A stretch of 36,707 nt of DNA, taken from Thermoguttaceae bacterium. Its GTDB lineage: Bacteria > Planctomycetota > Planctomycetia > Pirellulales > Thermoguttaceae. Where the stretch lies: the NCBI GenBank assembly GCA_017559825.1, contig JAFYQR010000227.1, forward strand, positions 1 to 36,707, in the 5' to 3' direction. A model generated the notes under the pieces. That model did not search any database. It was not told the origin of the DNA and worked only from the letters and a program-made list of their open reading frames with translations. Numbering within the stretch: the first letter of the stretch is position 1; the number at the start of each line of letters is the position of its first letter. A program made the position numbers and the translations under genes. Positions 16,006 through 23,385 of this stretch are shown here, piece after piece.

Positions 16006-19000
16006 ATGACTCAAAGCAAAAAAGGCGACGACGGAATCGCGCTGGTGATCGTCGAGTCCCCGGCGAAAGCGAAAACGATCGGAAAATACCTCGGCGACCG
16101 CTACGTCGTCGAGGCGAGCGTCGGGCACGTCCGCGACCTCCCCAAAGGCGCGAAGGAAATTCCGGACGAATATAAAAAGGAGACTTGGGCGCGCCTCGGC
16201 GTCAACGTCGAATCGAATTTCGAGCCGATTTACGTCGTTCCGGACGAAAAAGCGAAGCAGATTAAGAAGCTGAAAAGCCTCCTGAAAACGTCGTCTTCTC
16301 TTTATCTCGCGACGGACGAAGACCGCGAGGGAGAGGCTATCAGCTGGCACTTGCTTGAAACGTTGAAACCGCGCGTTCCGGTGCGGCGGCTCGTGTTTCA
16401 CGAAATCACGAAGACGGCGATTCTCGAAGCGTTGCGGAATCCTCGCGACGTCGACGCTCGGCTTGTCGACGCTCAGGAAACGCGCCGCGTTCTCGACCGG
16501 CTCTACGGATACGAAGCGTCGCCGTTGCTTTGGTACAAAATTCGAAACAATCTGTCGGCCGGGCGCGTTCAGAGCGTCGCGGTGCGCTTGGTCGTCGACC
16601 GAGAGCGCGAGCGAATCGCCTTCAACAGCGCCGACTATTGGGACGTTCTCGGCGTCTTTTCGCCCGAAGGGAAGCGCCCGTTCCACGCGACGTTGACGTC
16701 GCTCGGCGGCAAGTCGATTCCGGCCGGGAAAGATTTCAATCCGGCGACCGGGAAGCTCGCCAAGCCGGAAAAATTCGCCCTTCTCGACGAAACGGCGGCC
16801 CGCGCTCTCGTCGAGCGGCTCCAAAATCGCGAGGCGGTCGTCGAATCGGTCGAAGAAAAGCCTTACGTTACGCGGCCTTACGCTCCGTTCACGACGAGCG
16901 CGCTCCAACAGGAGGCGAACCGCAAGCTGAACTTCACCGCTCGCCGCACGATGAGCGTCGCGCAAAGCCTTTACGAAAACGGGCGCATCACCTATATGCG
17001 CACCGACTCGACGAACCTTTCGCAGGAAGCGCTCCGCGCGGCGCGCGAACTCGTCGCCGAGCATTACGGGCCGGAATATTTGCCGGACAAACCGCGCTAC
17101 TATCAAACGAAAGTCAAAAACGCGCAGGAAGCGCACGAAGCGATCCGTCCCGCCGGGTCGCGCTTCGCGTTGCCGGAAGAGTTGCGCGGCGTTTTAACGA
17201 GCGACGAATACAAACTTTACGATCTCATTTGGAAGCGCGCCGTCGCGAGTCAGATGACCGACGCCCGCGGCAAGCGCAAGACGATCGTCGCCGCGATCGA
17301 CGACGCTCGCTTCCAAGTCGGCGGGAAAACGATCGAGTTCCCGGGCTATCTCCGCGCTTACGTCGAAGGGAAAGACGACCCGAGCGCCGAGCTGGCCGAC
17401 CAAGAAACGATTTTGCCGGACGTTAAAGTCGGCGAGTCGCTTCGTTGCGACGACCTGACGCCGCAAGGACACTCGACCGCTCCGCCGCCGCGTTATTCGG
17501 AAGCGGCGCTGACTCGCGCCCTCGAAGAAAAGGGGATCGGTCGTCCGAGCACGTACGCGTCGATCATCGACGTCATCTTGAACCGCAAATACGTCTTCAA
17601 GAAAGGGGGCGCGCTCGTTCCGACGTGGACGGCGTTCGCGGTTTGCCGCCTCCTCGAAACGCATTTTCCGGAGCTGATCGACTACGGCTTCACCGCCGAC
17701 ATGGAAAACGAGCTCGACGCGATCAGCCGCGGCGAACGGGAGCGTCTTCCCTATTTGAAGGCGTTCTATTTCGGCGATCCGGCGGCGACGACGAACGAAA
17801 GCGGCGAGACGCAAGTCGACGCGTCGTTCCCTTTCCCGCCGTCGTTCGCGTTGGGATTGAAAAACTTAATTCAGAGCAAAGTCGACGCGATCGACGCTCG
17901 CGCCGTCAGCCAGTTCGAGATCGGAGCGCCCGAAGCGGACGGTTCGACGGACTCGGAGCCGGTCGTCTTGCGCGTCGGGCGATACGGCCCGTTCCTGCAA
18001 CACGGCGAACGTCAAGCGAGCGTCCCGGAAGACCTTCCGCCAGACGAACTGACGCTCGCCAAGGCGCTCGAAATGTTGGCGAACGCGGAAAAGACGGACG
18101 ACCCGCTCGGAATCTGCCCCGAAACCGGCAAACCGGTTTACCTTAAAATCGGTCGTTTCGGCCCTTACGTTCAACGCGGCGACGCGGAGGACGACGAGAA
18201 ACCGCAAAACGCGTCGTTGCTTCGCGGAATGCAAGTCGGCGACGTCAACCTCGAAACGGCGTTGGCGCTGTTGAGTTTGCCGAAAACGCTCGGCGTCGAC
18301 GCGGAAAACGGCGACGAACCGGTCGTCGTCAGCAACGGTCGCTTCGGTCCTTACGTCAAGCGCGGCGCGGAGTCGCGTTCGCTCCCGGCGGACGTTTCGC
18401 CGTTGGAAGTAACGCTCGAGCAAGCGCTCGAGCTGCTTGCGAAGCCGAAATACGGCGGTCGCGGCGGCGCGTCGAAGAAGACGGAGCCGCTTCGTCTCTT
18501 CGAAAAATCGCCGGTTACCGGGAACGAAGTGCGCCTGATGCCGGGTCGCTTCGGCCCGTACGTTACCGACGGCGAAACGAACGCCTCGCTCCCGCGCGAC
18601 TTGCCGACGGACGAGCTGACGTTCGAACGGGCGCTCGAGCTGCTCGCCGACCGCGCCGCGAAGGGGACGACCTCGCGCAAAAAGAAAGCGGCGAAAAAGA
18701 CGACGAAAAAGGCCGCCGCGAAGAAAACGACGACGAAAAAAGCGACGAAGAAGGCCGCCGCGACCGACGACGAGTCGGGCGAAGCGCCGGTCAAGAAGAC
18801 GACGCGCAAAACCGCCGTCAAGAAGACCGCGACGAAGAAAACCGCCGCCAAAAAAGCGACGAAGAAAGCCGCCGCGTCGGACGAAGCGCCGACCGCGACG
18901 AGCGCCGCGAAGAAAACGACCGCCGCCAAGAAAACCGTCAAAAAGACCGCGACAAAGAAAACCGCCGCGAAAAAGACGACGAAAAAGTCGGTCGCCGTTC

Positions 19001-19065
19001 CGGAACGCTTGCAACTGGAAGACTTCGCGTTCGATCCGAACGACGTCCCGTTCGACGTCGACTGA
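16006..19065 (+). CDS. topA: DNA topoisomerase I with Lys-rich C-terminal tail
   Basis: Type IA topoisomerase that relaxes negative supercoils, 1019 residues. The Toprim domain opens with IVESPAKAKTIGKYLG (Glu17) and has the metal motif DEDREGE at 104-110. The catalytic tyrosine is Tyr330 in GRITYMRTDST. The core ends around residue 600, followed by four TopoI C-terminal repeats marked by GRYGPF (about 656) and GRFGPY (about 715, 777 and 846), and no cysteine zinc fingers. Residues 885-997 form a Lys/Ala/Thr-rich tail of KKTTKKA-like units, resembling histone H1 or the actinobacterial TopA tail, and should bind DNA nonspecifically. A short acidic end follows. The start at 16006 is chosen because homology begins there; an in-frame extension to 15820 overlaps the promoter. 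Confidence 0.96.
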   Translation: MTQSKKGDDGIALVIVESPAKAKTIGKYLGDRYVVEASVGHVRDLPKGAKEIPDEYKKETWARLGVNVESNFEPIYVVPDEKAKQIKKLKSLLKTSSSLYLATDEDREGEAISWHLLETLKPRVPVRRLVFHEITKTAILEALRNPRDVDARLVDAQETRRVLDRLYGYEASPLLWYKIRNNLSAGRVQSVAVRLVVDRERERIAFNSADYWDVLGVFSPEGKRPFHATLTSLGGKSIPAGKDFNPATGKLAKPEKFALLDETAARALVERLQNREAVVESVEEKPYVTRPYAPFTTSALQQEANRKLNFTARRTMSVAQSLYENGRITYMRTDSTNLSQEALRAARELVAEHYGPEYLPDKPRYYQTKVKNAQEAHEAIRPAGSRFALPEELRGVLTSDEYKLYDLIWKRAVASQMTDARGKRKTIVAAIDDARFQVGGKTIEFPGYLRAYVEGKDDPSAELADQETILPDVKVGESLRCDDLTPQGHSTAPPPRYSEAALTRALEEKGIGRPSTYASIIDVILNRKYVFKKGGALVPTWTAFAVCRLLETHFPELIDYGFTADMENELDAISRGERERLPYLKAFYFGDPAATTNESGETQVDASFPFPPSFALGLKNLIQSKVDAIDARAVSQFEIGAPEADGSTDSEPVVLRVGRYGPFLQHGERQASVPEDLPPDELTLAKALEMLANAEKTDDPLGICPETGKPVYLKIGRFGPYVQRGDAEDDEKPQNASLLRGMQVGDVNLETALALLSLPKTLGVDAENGDEPVVVSNGRFGPYVKRGAESRSLPADVSPLEVTLEQALELLAKPKYGGRGGASKKTEPLRLFEKSPVTGNEVRLMPGRFGPYVTDGETNASLPRDLPTDELTFERALELLADRAAKGTTSRKKKAAKKTTKKAAAKKTTTKKATKKAAATDDESGEAPVKKTTRKTAVKKTATKKTAAKKATKKAAASDEAPTATSAAKKTTAAKKTVKKTATKKTAAKKTTKKSVAVPERLQLEDFAFDPNDVPFDVD
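18826..18980 (+). repeat. Imperfect internal repeats coding the TopA tail
   Basis: Within the topA tail, the run AAGACCGCGACGAAGAAAAC (near 18832) returns almost exactly near 18943 as AAGACCGCGACAAAGAAAAC, each followed by CGCCGC. The repeats code for KTATKKTAAKK-type units. Such low-complexity tracts can change length by slippage or recombination. Confidence 0.7.
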
Positions 19066-19179
19066 TTCGCCGCGAACCGTTAAAATCGTTCCGCCTGTTT
19101 TGACGTTTTATTCCGTCGATCATTAAAACCGGCAAAATCGTTTCGACGATTTCCGCGTCGTTTTGCCAAACGCCAAGTC

Positions 19180-19225
19180 AAACGGCGGTTTCCTTGTTAT
19201 CGGAAGCCGCCGTTTCTCATTTCTT
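19180..19225 (+). terminator. Rho-independent terminator of topA
   Basis: A 14-bp stem with one G-T wobble, AAACGGCGGTTTCC (19180-19193) and GGAAGCCGCCGTTT (19202-19215), closes an 8-base loop and is followed by CTCATTTCTT. It lies about 115 bp after the topA stop. Confidence 0.75.
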
Positions 19226-19349
19226 ACCGGGGCGCTCGACGCGCCCGCCTCAACCAAAACGGTTCTCGTATATAAAAGCTAGAATCAGAAACCGATTTTC
19301 AAAAATCAAACAGCTTCCGTTTAAACGAACCGTTCGCGCCTTATTAGCG

Positions 19350-19973
19350 TTATTTTATTTCTGTTATTTCCATAAGATTTTCCGTTATTTCCACAAGATT
19401 TCGCGTTTTCTTAAGAATTTGCGCGTTAATCTTGAAATGTTCGCGAACCAAACCTAAAACGGAAAACAAGACGCCCGTTTCAATCAACGCGCCGACGCAA
19501 AGCGCCACCCCCATTACGACAAACGACCAAGCCTCTCTACTCGCCCCCCAGCACAACACGCCAAGGCCGCCGACGCCAATAATCGCCGCTTGAATCCAAA
19601 CACATAATTCTAATATCGCTAAGTAATTTTCCGCTTTGCGCGGAATTGTTTTTTCCGCCAAATAAGCGTCGTTTTTCTTTTCTTCCTCCCAATTCGATTC
19701 CTGCGTCGGCGCGAACGAAGCCGCATTTTCCTCTTCGACGGCTTGTTCTAAGAAAAAATTAGCCGTTTCCGGCGGAACGGACGGCGCCGACGGCGTTTCG
19801 TTCGCGGACGTTCCGAAAACGAGCCCCTTAATTTTGTTCGCCGAATGCGGCGTTCCGTCGACGTTAACGATCGTATCCGGCGTAATTTCGCCATTTGCGG
19901 CGCGGCGTTTCAACTCTTTCACGTCCGACGTTTCGACGCGTTCGCCGGCGAGCGTTATAAAAATAATCGTCAT
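19350..19973 (-). CDS. GYF_2-like domain membrane protein
   Basis: Unnamed 207-residue membrane protein. Residues 1-54 look like a GYF_2 domain: VKELKRRAANGEITPDTIVN and then NKIKGLVF, the pattern seen in planctomycete GYF_2 proteins, which usually bind other proteins. An acidic, low-complexity linker follows (about 55-118). Two hydrophobic helices lie near 121-144 and 149-176. The C-terminus (190-207) is a heptad repeat, RNLVEIT-ENLMEIT, probably a short coiled coil. The start is very well supported by AAGGAGG 8 bases upstream. Codons are more AT-rich than in neighbouring genes. A TTGACA and a run of alternating TA lie upstream. The gene follows the DUF6666-like barrel gene on the same strand, but a terminator hairpin separates them. 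The cellular role is unknown. Confidence 0.8.
   Translation of the reverse strand: MTIIFITLAGERVETSDVKELKRRAANGEITPDTIVNVDGTPHSANKIKGLVFGTSANETPSAPSVPPETANFFLEQAVEEENAASFAPTQESNWEEEKKNDAYLAEKTIPRKAENYLAILELCVWIQAAIIGVGGLGVLCWGASREAWSFVVMGVALCVGALIETGVLFSVLGLVREHFKINAQILKKTRNLVEITENLMEITEIK
19362..19403 (-). repeat. 21-bp tandem duplication in the GYF_2-like gene
   Basis: Two adjacent 21-base units, 19362-19382 and 19383-19403, differ at four to five positions. Both carry TTATTTCCAYAAGATTT. They encode the two heptads of the C-terminal coiled coil, so the helix probably grew by duplication of one heptad. Confidence 0.75.
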
Positions 19974-20003
19974 TGCGCGGGCCTCCTTACGCCCGTGCCG
20001 CTA

Positions 20004-20027
20004 AGTATATATATATCGATTTGTCAA
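20004..20027 (-). promoter_or_regulatory. Promoter-like element upstream of the GYF_2-like gene
   Basis: On the minus strand a perfect TTGACA (20022-20027) is followed by alternating TA ending in TATACT (20004-20009) and TTAG. The two hexamers are only 12 bp apart, too close for ordinary sigma70 use. Either one hexamer is used with another partner or a different factor is involved. Confidence 0.4.
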
Positions 20028-20270
20028 CTTTACCCCTCCCAGCCGGCGTCCAACCTCCGTTCGTTTTTTCCATTTTTCCACCGCGCAAACCAGCGCTATC
20101 GTTAAAATCGTTAAAACCGCCGTCGTCGTTAACGTCCCTCCAACACAGCGAGGCCGCCTTCAATCGCTCGAACGCCGCGCTCATCCCTTCCAAGCCAATG
20201 TAAACGCCGTAAACGCCCCCCGCCAACCGCCAGCCGTTGCGAAGAGGCCGCGCGCCGTCAAGAAACGCGA
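20028..20270. other. Rest of the 433-bp gap upstream of the GYF_2-like gene
   Basis: No gene is supported here. The stretch includes CGTTAAAATCGTTAAAACCG at 20100-20119, a doubled form of a short motif seen in several other intergenic regions. The remaining bases up to 20406 contain the terminator hairpin of the barrel-protein gene. Confidence 0.4.
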
Positions 20271-20306
20271 AACCCCGCGACGCTCTTGCGCGAACGTCGC
20301 GGGGTT
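20271..20306 (-). terminator. Probable terminator of the barrel-protein gene
   Basis: Perfect 12-bp stem AACCCCGCGACG (20271-20282) and CGTCGCGGGGTT (20295-20306) with a 12-base loop, 100 bp after the stop of the DUF6666-like gene. The minus side continues TCGCGTTTCTTG, so the T-run is poor while the stem is very strong. Confidence 0.55.
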
Positions 20307-20406
20307 CGGAAAGGATTGTCGTTGGGCGATTTTGCGCCGACGTTTCGCTTGCGTCGGCGCGACGGTTCAACGTTAACTCGTTAAACCGCCGCCGGTTCCG
20401 CTCCAA

Positions 20407-22206
20407 TTAGCGGAGGAAGTTTTGCAGGAACGTTCCGTTGTCGGCGACGTCGAAGAGCGGACGAGTTCCGCAAGCGTTGGCGCGGGCCCCGCCGCCGAGG
20501 TACCAAACGAACCCGGCCGAGACGTTCCAAGTTTCTTCGTCGCGAAGGTTCCCCAAGCCGCGTTCGCTCGGGATAATGTACGTCGCGCCGCCCTTAACCG
20601 CGAAGGAGTCCGAAAGCGGGGCTTCCGCCGTCGCGCCGACGATCGCTTCGTTCCATTCGGTAACGCCGCCGAAAACGGTCGCTTGCGCGCCTTGATCGAA
20701 GTTCGTTCGCAGGAACATCGTGTAATAGGAGGTCGCCGTCGCGGTTCCTTCGATCGTCAACTCTTCGTCGAGTTTCAGGAAGTCGAACGAGTCTTCGTTG
20801 AGCGCGAACGCGCCGCGGAACCCGACGTCGAAGAGCCCGCCGAACGAATACGACAGTTCCGCGCGGAGTTGGCTCAACTCGTATTGACGGTAGTAATCTT
20901 CGATCAGCGAGTCGTAAACGACGCCCGCCGACCAACCGTCGCAACCGACCGGAGCGCGGAAGAAAACGCCCGCCGTCCAAAAGACTTGCGTTCGCGCGTC
21001 GTCCGTTTCGAAACCGTTCGCCGCCGTTCCGTTGAAGTCGAGTTGCGTCGCGCGAGCGCCCGCTTGGACGTTCAGCCCGCAGAAGAGCGGTCGAACGCTC
21101 GCCCAGTTCAGCGCGAATTGCGCGCCGAAGTTGCCGGCGTCTTCAAAGTCGAGCGGATTGCGCATCGAGAGCGCGCCCGCTTCGAGTTGCAGATTTTGCA
21201 GGAATCCGCAGCAACCCCAATATCCCGGGCAGTCGACGTTCGGCGTCGGCTCGCCCCAAAGGTTTTGCCCGTAAGCGGCGACCGGCGGCGCGGCGGTTCC
21301 GGCGACCGGAGCGTATCCGCCGTAAAATTGGCTCGGATGATATTCCGCTTGCCCGATGCGAGCGTAAGGATTGTTCGACGGACGCGCCGCTTCCGAAACG
21401 CCGCCGTAAAACGGATTTTGCGCGCCGGTTTCGCTCGGTTTTTGCGGAGCGTCTTCGGCGACGATCGGCGTCGCGCGAAGCGGAGTCGGAGCGATCGGGG
21501 CAGGAGCCGGAGCGGACGTCGGGGCAGGAGCGACCGGAGTCGCCGGAGTCGGTTCCGCCAATTCGACTTTTACCGGAGTCGGAGCCGTTTCAAGAGCGTC
21601 GCTCGGCGCCTCGAGAAGCGTCGGGGCGGTCGGGATTTTTTCGATCGTTCCTTGTTGCGTCGGCGAGAGCGATTCGACCGACTCAAGCTCGGAGCCGACG
21701 GGCGAAACGTCGGACGTCCCCCCGACAAGCCCGTTCGGTTCGGTCGGTTCGGCAAGCGAAGTGGATCCGAGCGTCGGATCGAGCAATTCGCCGGCGGCGG
21801 GCGGCGCGAGCAACTCGTCGCCGTCTTGGAGAAGCGGCTCGGAAAATTCCGGCGCGGAAACCGGCGCCGGGGTCAGCGCTTGCGTTTGACGAATCGGATA
21901 TTGAGCGCGCTTCCCAACTTTCGTCGCGGACTTCGCTTTCAAATCGACGGCGACGCGACCGCTCGGGCTCGTCCAAGACGACGACGCGACCGGAATCGAG
22001 TCGAGATCGTTCGCCGCGGAACGAGAACGGGCGTTTTCGGCGGCGAAACTGGAGCCGACGGCGAGCAAAATCGCCGCGCAAGCGCCGACGGCGCGGACGC
22101 TTTTCGTCTTCATAAGACGCGCCAGCGTTTCCAAAACGCCGCGACGCGTTTTCGTTTCGCAGTTCGCGCAACCGTTATTTTTTTCCCAATTCTTCAACTC
22201 GCTCAT
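20407..22206 (-). CDS. Outer-membrane barrel protein, DUF6666-like
   Basis: Probable outer-membrane protein of 599 residues. After a cytoplasmic n-region of about 32 residues with a CANC pair, MKTKSVRAVGACAAILLAVG begins a hydrophobic signal segment, with likely cleavage after SSFA near residue 56. Residues 60-310 are low complexity, rich in Pro, Ala, Thr and Glu, like a periplasmic linker. The C-terminal 280 residues begin at PGYWGCCGFLQNLQLEAGA and show alternating amphipathic strands ending in VSAGFVWYLGG, as in a beta-barrel. The GCCGFL opening and overall plan resemble planctomycete DUF6666 proteins; this is from memory and unverified. The start at 22206 is chosen for GAGGA 6 bases upstream; 22257 and 22113 are alternatives with poorer sites. 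Function is unknown. Confidence 0.8.
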   Translation of the reverse strand: MSELKNWEKNNGCANCETKTRRGVLETLARLMKTKSVRAVGACAAILLAVGSSFAAENARSRSAANDLDSIPVASSSWTSPSGRVAVDLKAKSATKVGKRAQYPIRQTQALTPAPVSAPEFSEPLLQDGDELLAPPAAGELLDPTLGSTSLAEPTEPNGLVGGTSDVSPVGSELESVESLSPTQQGTIEKIPTAPTLLEAPSDALETAPTPVKVELAEPTPATPVAPAPTSAPAPAPIAPTPLRATPIVAEDAPQKPSETGAQNPFYGGVSEAARPSNNPYARIGQAEYHPSQFYGGYAPVAGTAAPPVAAYGQNLWGEPTPNVDCPGYWGCCGFLQNLQLEAGALSMRNPLDFEDAGNFGAQFALNWASVRPLFCGLNVQAGARATQLDFNGTAANGFETDDARTQVFWTAGVFFRAPVGCDGWSAGVVYDSLIEDYYRQYELSQLRAELSYSFGGLFDVGFRGAFALNEDSFDFLKLDEELTIEGTATATSYYTMFLRTNFDQGAQATVFGGVTEWNEAIVGATAEAPLSDSFAVKGGATYIIPSERGLGNLRDEETWNVSAGFVWYLGGGARANACGTRPLFDVADNGTFLQNFLR

Positions 22207-22530
22207 CGTTATCCTCGTTCGTATTTTCGAAAAGACGCTCGCCAAGGCGGGGCGCAAAATTTGACAAGTTCGACCGTCGACGCGAAAGCGTCGGGCCGCG
22301 CCGCAACCTCGGCGACCGTTCGAGAAGCCGTCGAACCGTTCGTCGCGTCTCTCGATTTGAAAGGAACGTCGAAACTCGCGGCCTCGTTAATAATCTTTTC
22401 GACCGCGAACCGTCAAAGTTTTACAAAATAATCCAAAAAATCAGAAAAATTGGAAAATCTTAGCTATTTTAACAATAATACGTCTAAGAAAGAAAGAAAA
22501 ACGTTCGCACGACGCGGCGTTAAAAAAGCG
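22207..22530. other. AT-rich upstream region of the barrel-protein gene
   Basis: Part of a 513-bp gap. Bases 22425-22500 are very AT-rich, with minus-strand TATTAT and TTAAAAT hexamers that may act as -10 elements for the barrel gene, but no well-spaced -35 is evident. A plus-strand TTGACA at 22261 leads to no gene. No coding region is supported. Confidence 0.4.
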
Positions 22531-22571
22531 CGAGTTGTTTTTGATTTCACGGTTTTACAGACAAAAACTCG
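22521..22571 (-). terminator. Possible terminator of the cysteine hydrolase gene
   Basis: CGAGTTGTTTTTG (22531-22543) can pair with CAAAAACTCG (22562-22571) across a 3-base bulge. On the minus strand the stem is followed by CGC and then TTTTTT (complement of 22523-22528). It lies about 150 bp past the stop codon. Confidence 0.45.
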
Positions 22572-22719
22572 TTAAAAAAACGAAAATATAAAAACGCGTT
22601 AAATTCTAAGATTGCGACGCGCTCGACAAAGAAAAATTCGTCGACGTCGAATCGAACCGCTCGCTAAATACCGAGCGCAAGTTCAACGCCGACGCTAAAA
22701 GGCGGTTTTTCAACGCCGG

Positions 22720-23316
22720 TCAGTCGATTTCCGCTAAAAATTCGTCGACCGTAGGCGCGCCGCCAAAGAGCGGGCAAACCTCGTTTTCGACGTATTCTTG
22801 AATCGCTTGAGTCGCCGCGCCGCAAGCGCTCGGGATCAAACGCGTTCGATAGCCCAAATCGTAGGCGCCCCAAGCGGTCGCTTGCGCGCAAACGTTCGTC
22901 AAGAAACCGGCGACGCCGACGTTTTTAACCCCCGCTTCCGCGAGAATTTCGGCGAGGTTCGTATGGACGAAACCGTTGAGGGCCCGCTTGCCGACGAGAA
23001 CCGTTTCTCCGGCTCTCGGCGCCATCTCGTCGATAATCGCCCCGCCCCAGCTTTCCGGCGCGAAGACGTCGCCGTCGACGACGCCCTTCAAAATTCCTTC
23101 GAAGTTCTTGTCGAGCGTCCACTTGCGATCGAGAACGAACGGACAGTGAATAATTTTGACGCCCTTTTCCCGCGCTCCGTTCAGGAGGCGAACGGCGTTT
23201 TCAAGCGTTTGGTTGCGAGCGATTTCGTCGCGCACCAATTCGTGCAATTTTCCGTTTTCTTTACAAAAATCGTTTTGAAACTCAATAAAGACAATCGCGG
23301 TTTCGTTCGCTTTCAT
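22720..23316 (-). CDS. Isochorismatase-fold cysteine hydrolase
   Basis: Cytoplasmic cysteine hydrolase of the isochorismatase/nicotinamidase superfamily, 198 residues. These enzymes hydrolyse small amides or vinyl ethers with an Asp-Lys-Cys triad. Here the lysine (K110 in VGKRALNGF) and nucleophile (C143 in GFLTNVCAQATA) are present. The N-terminal motif reads IVFIEFQNDFC, with Glu12 where the usual catalytic Asp stands (IDxQNDF). LTNVCAQATAWGAYDLGYRT and IPSACGA are otherwise typical, including the probable cis-peptide region before Cys. AAGGAG lies 9 bases upstream of the ATG. It starts 69 bp after the ABC exporter gene, with no terminator between, so the two are probably co-transcribed. 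The substrate is unknown. Confidence 0.88.
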   Translation of the reverse strand: MKANETAIVFIEFQNDFCKENGKLHELVRDEIARNQTLENAVRLLNGAREKGVKIIHCPFVLDRKWTLDKNFEGILKGVVDGDVFAPESWGGAIIDEMAPRAGETVLVGKRALNGFVHTNLAEILAEAGVKNVGVAGFLTNVCAQATAWGAYDLGYRTRLIPSACGAATQAIQEYVENEVCPLFGGAPTVDEFLAEID

Positions 23317-23385
23317 GGCGTTTTCTCCTTTATTTTTGTCGCGGCGTCATATAACCGCGTCGTTTTTTCAAAAATCATAAACGTT

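Noticed and set aside
22261..22266. Plus-strand TTGACA
   Set aside because: No -10 element at proper spacing and no plus-strand gene follows.
20422..22431. Plus-strand open frame of 669 codons
   Set aside because: Antisense to the barrel-protein gene; composition is extremely Arg-rich and no motif is seen.
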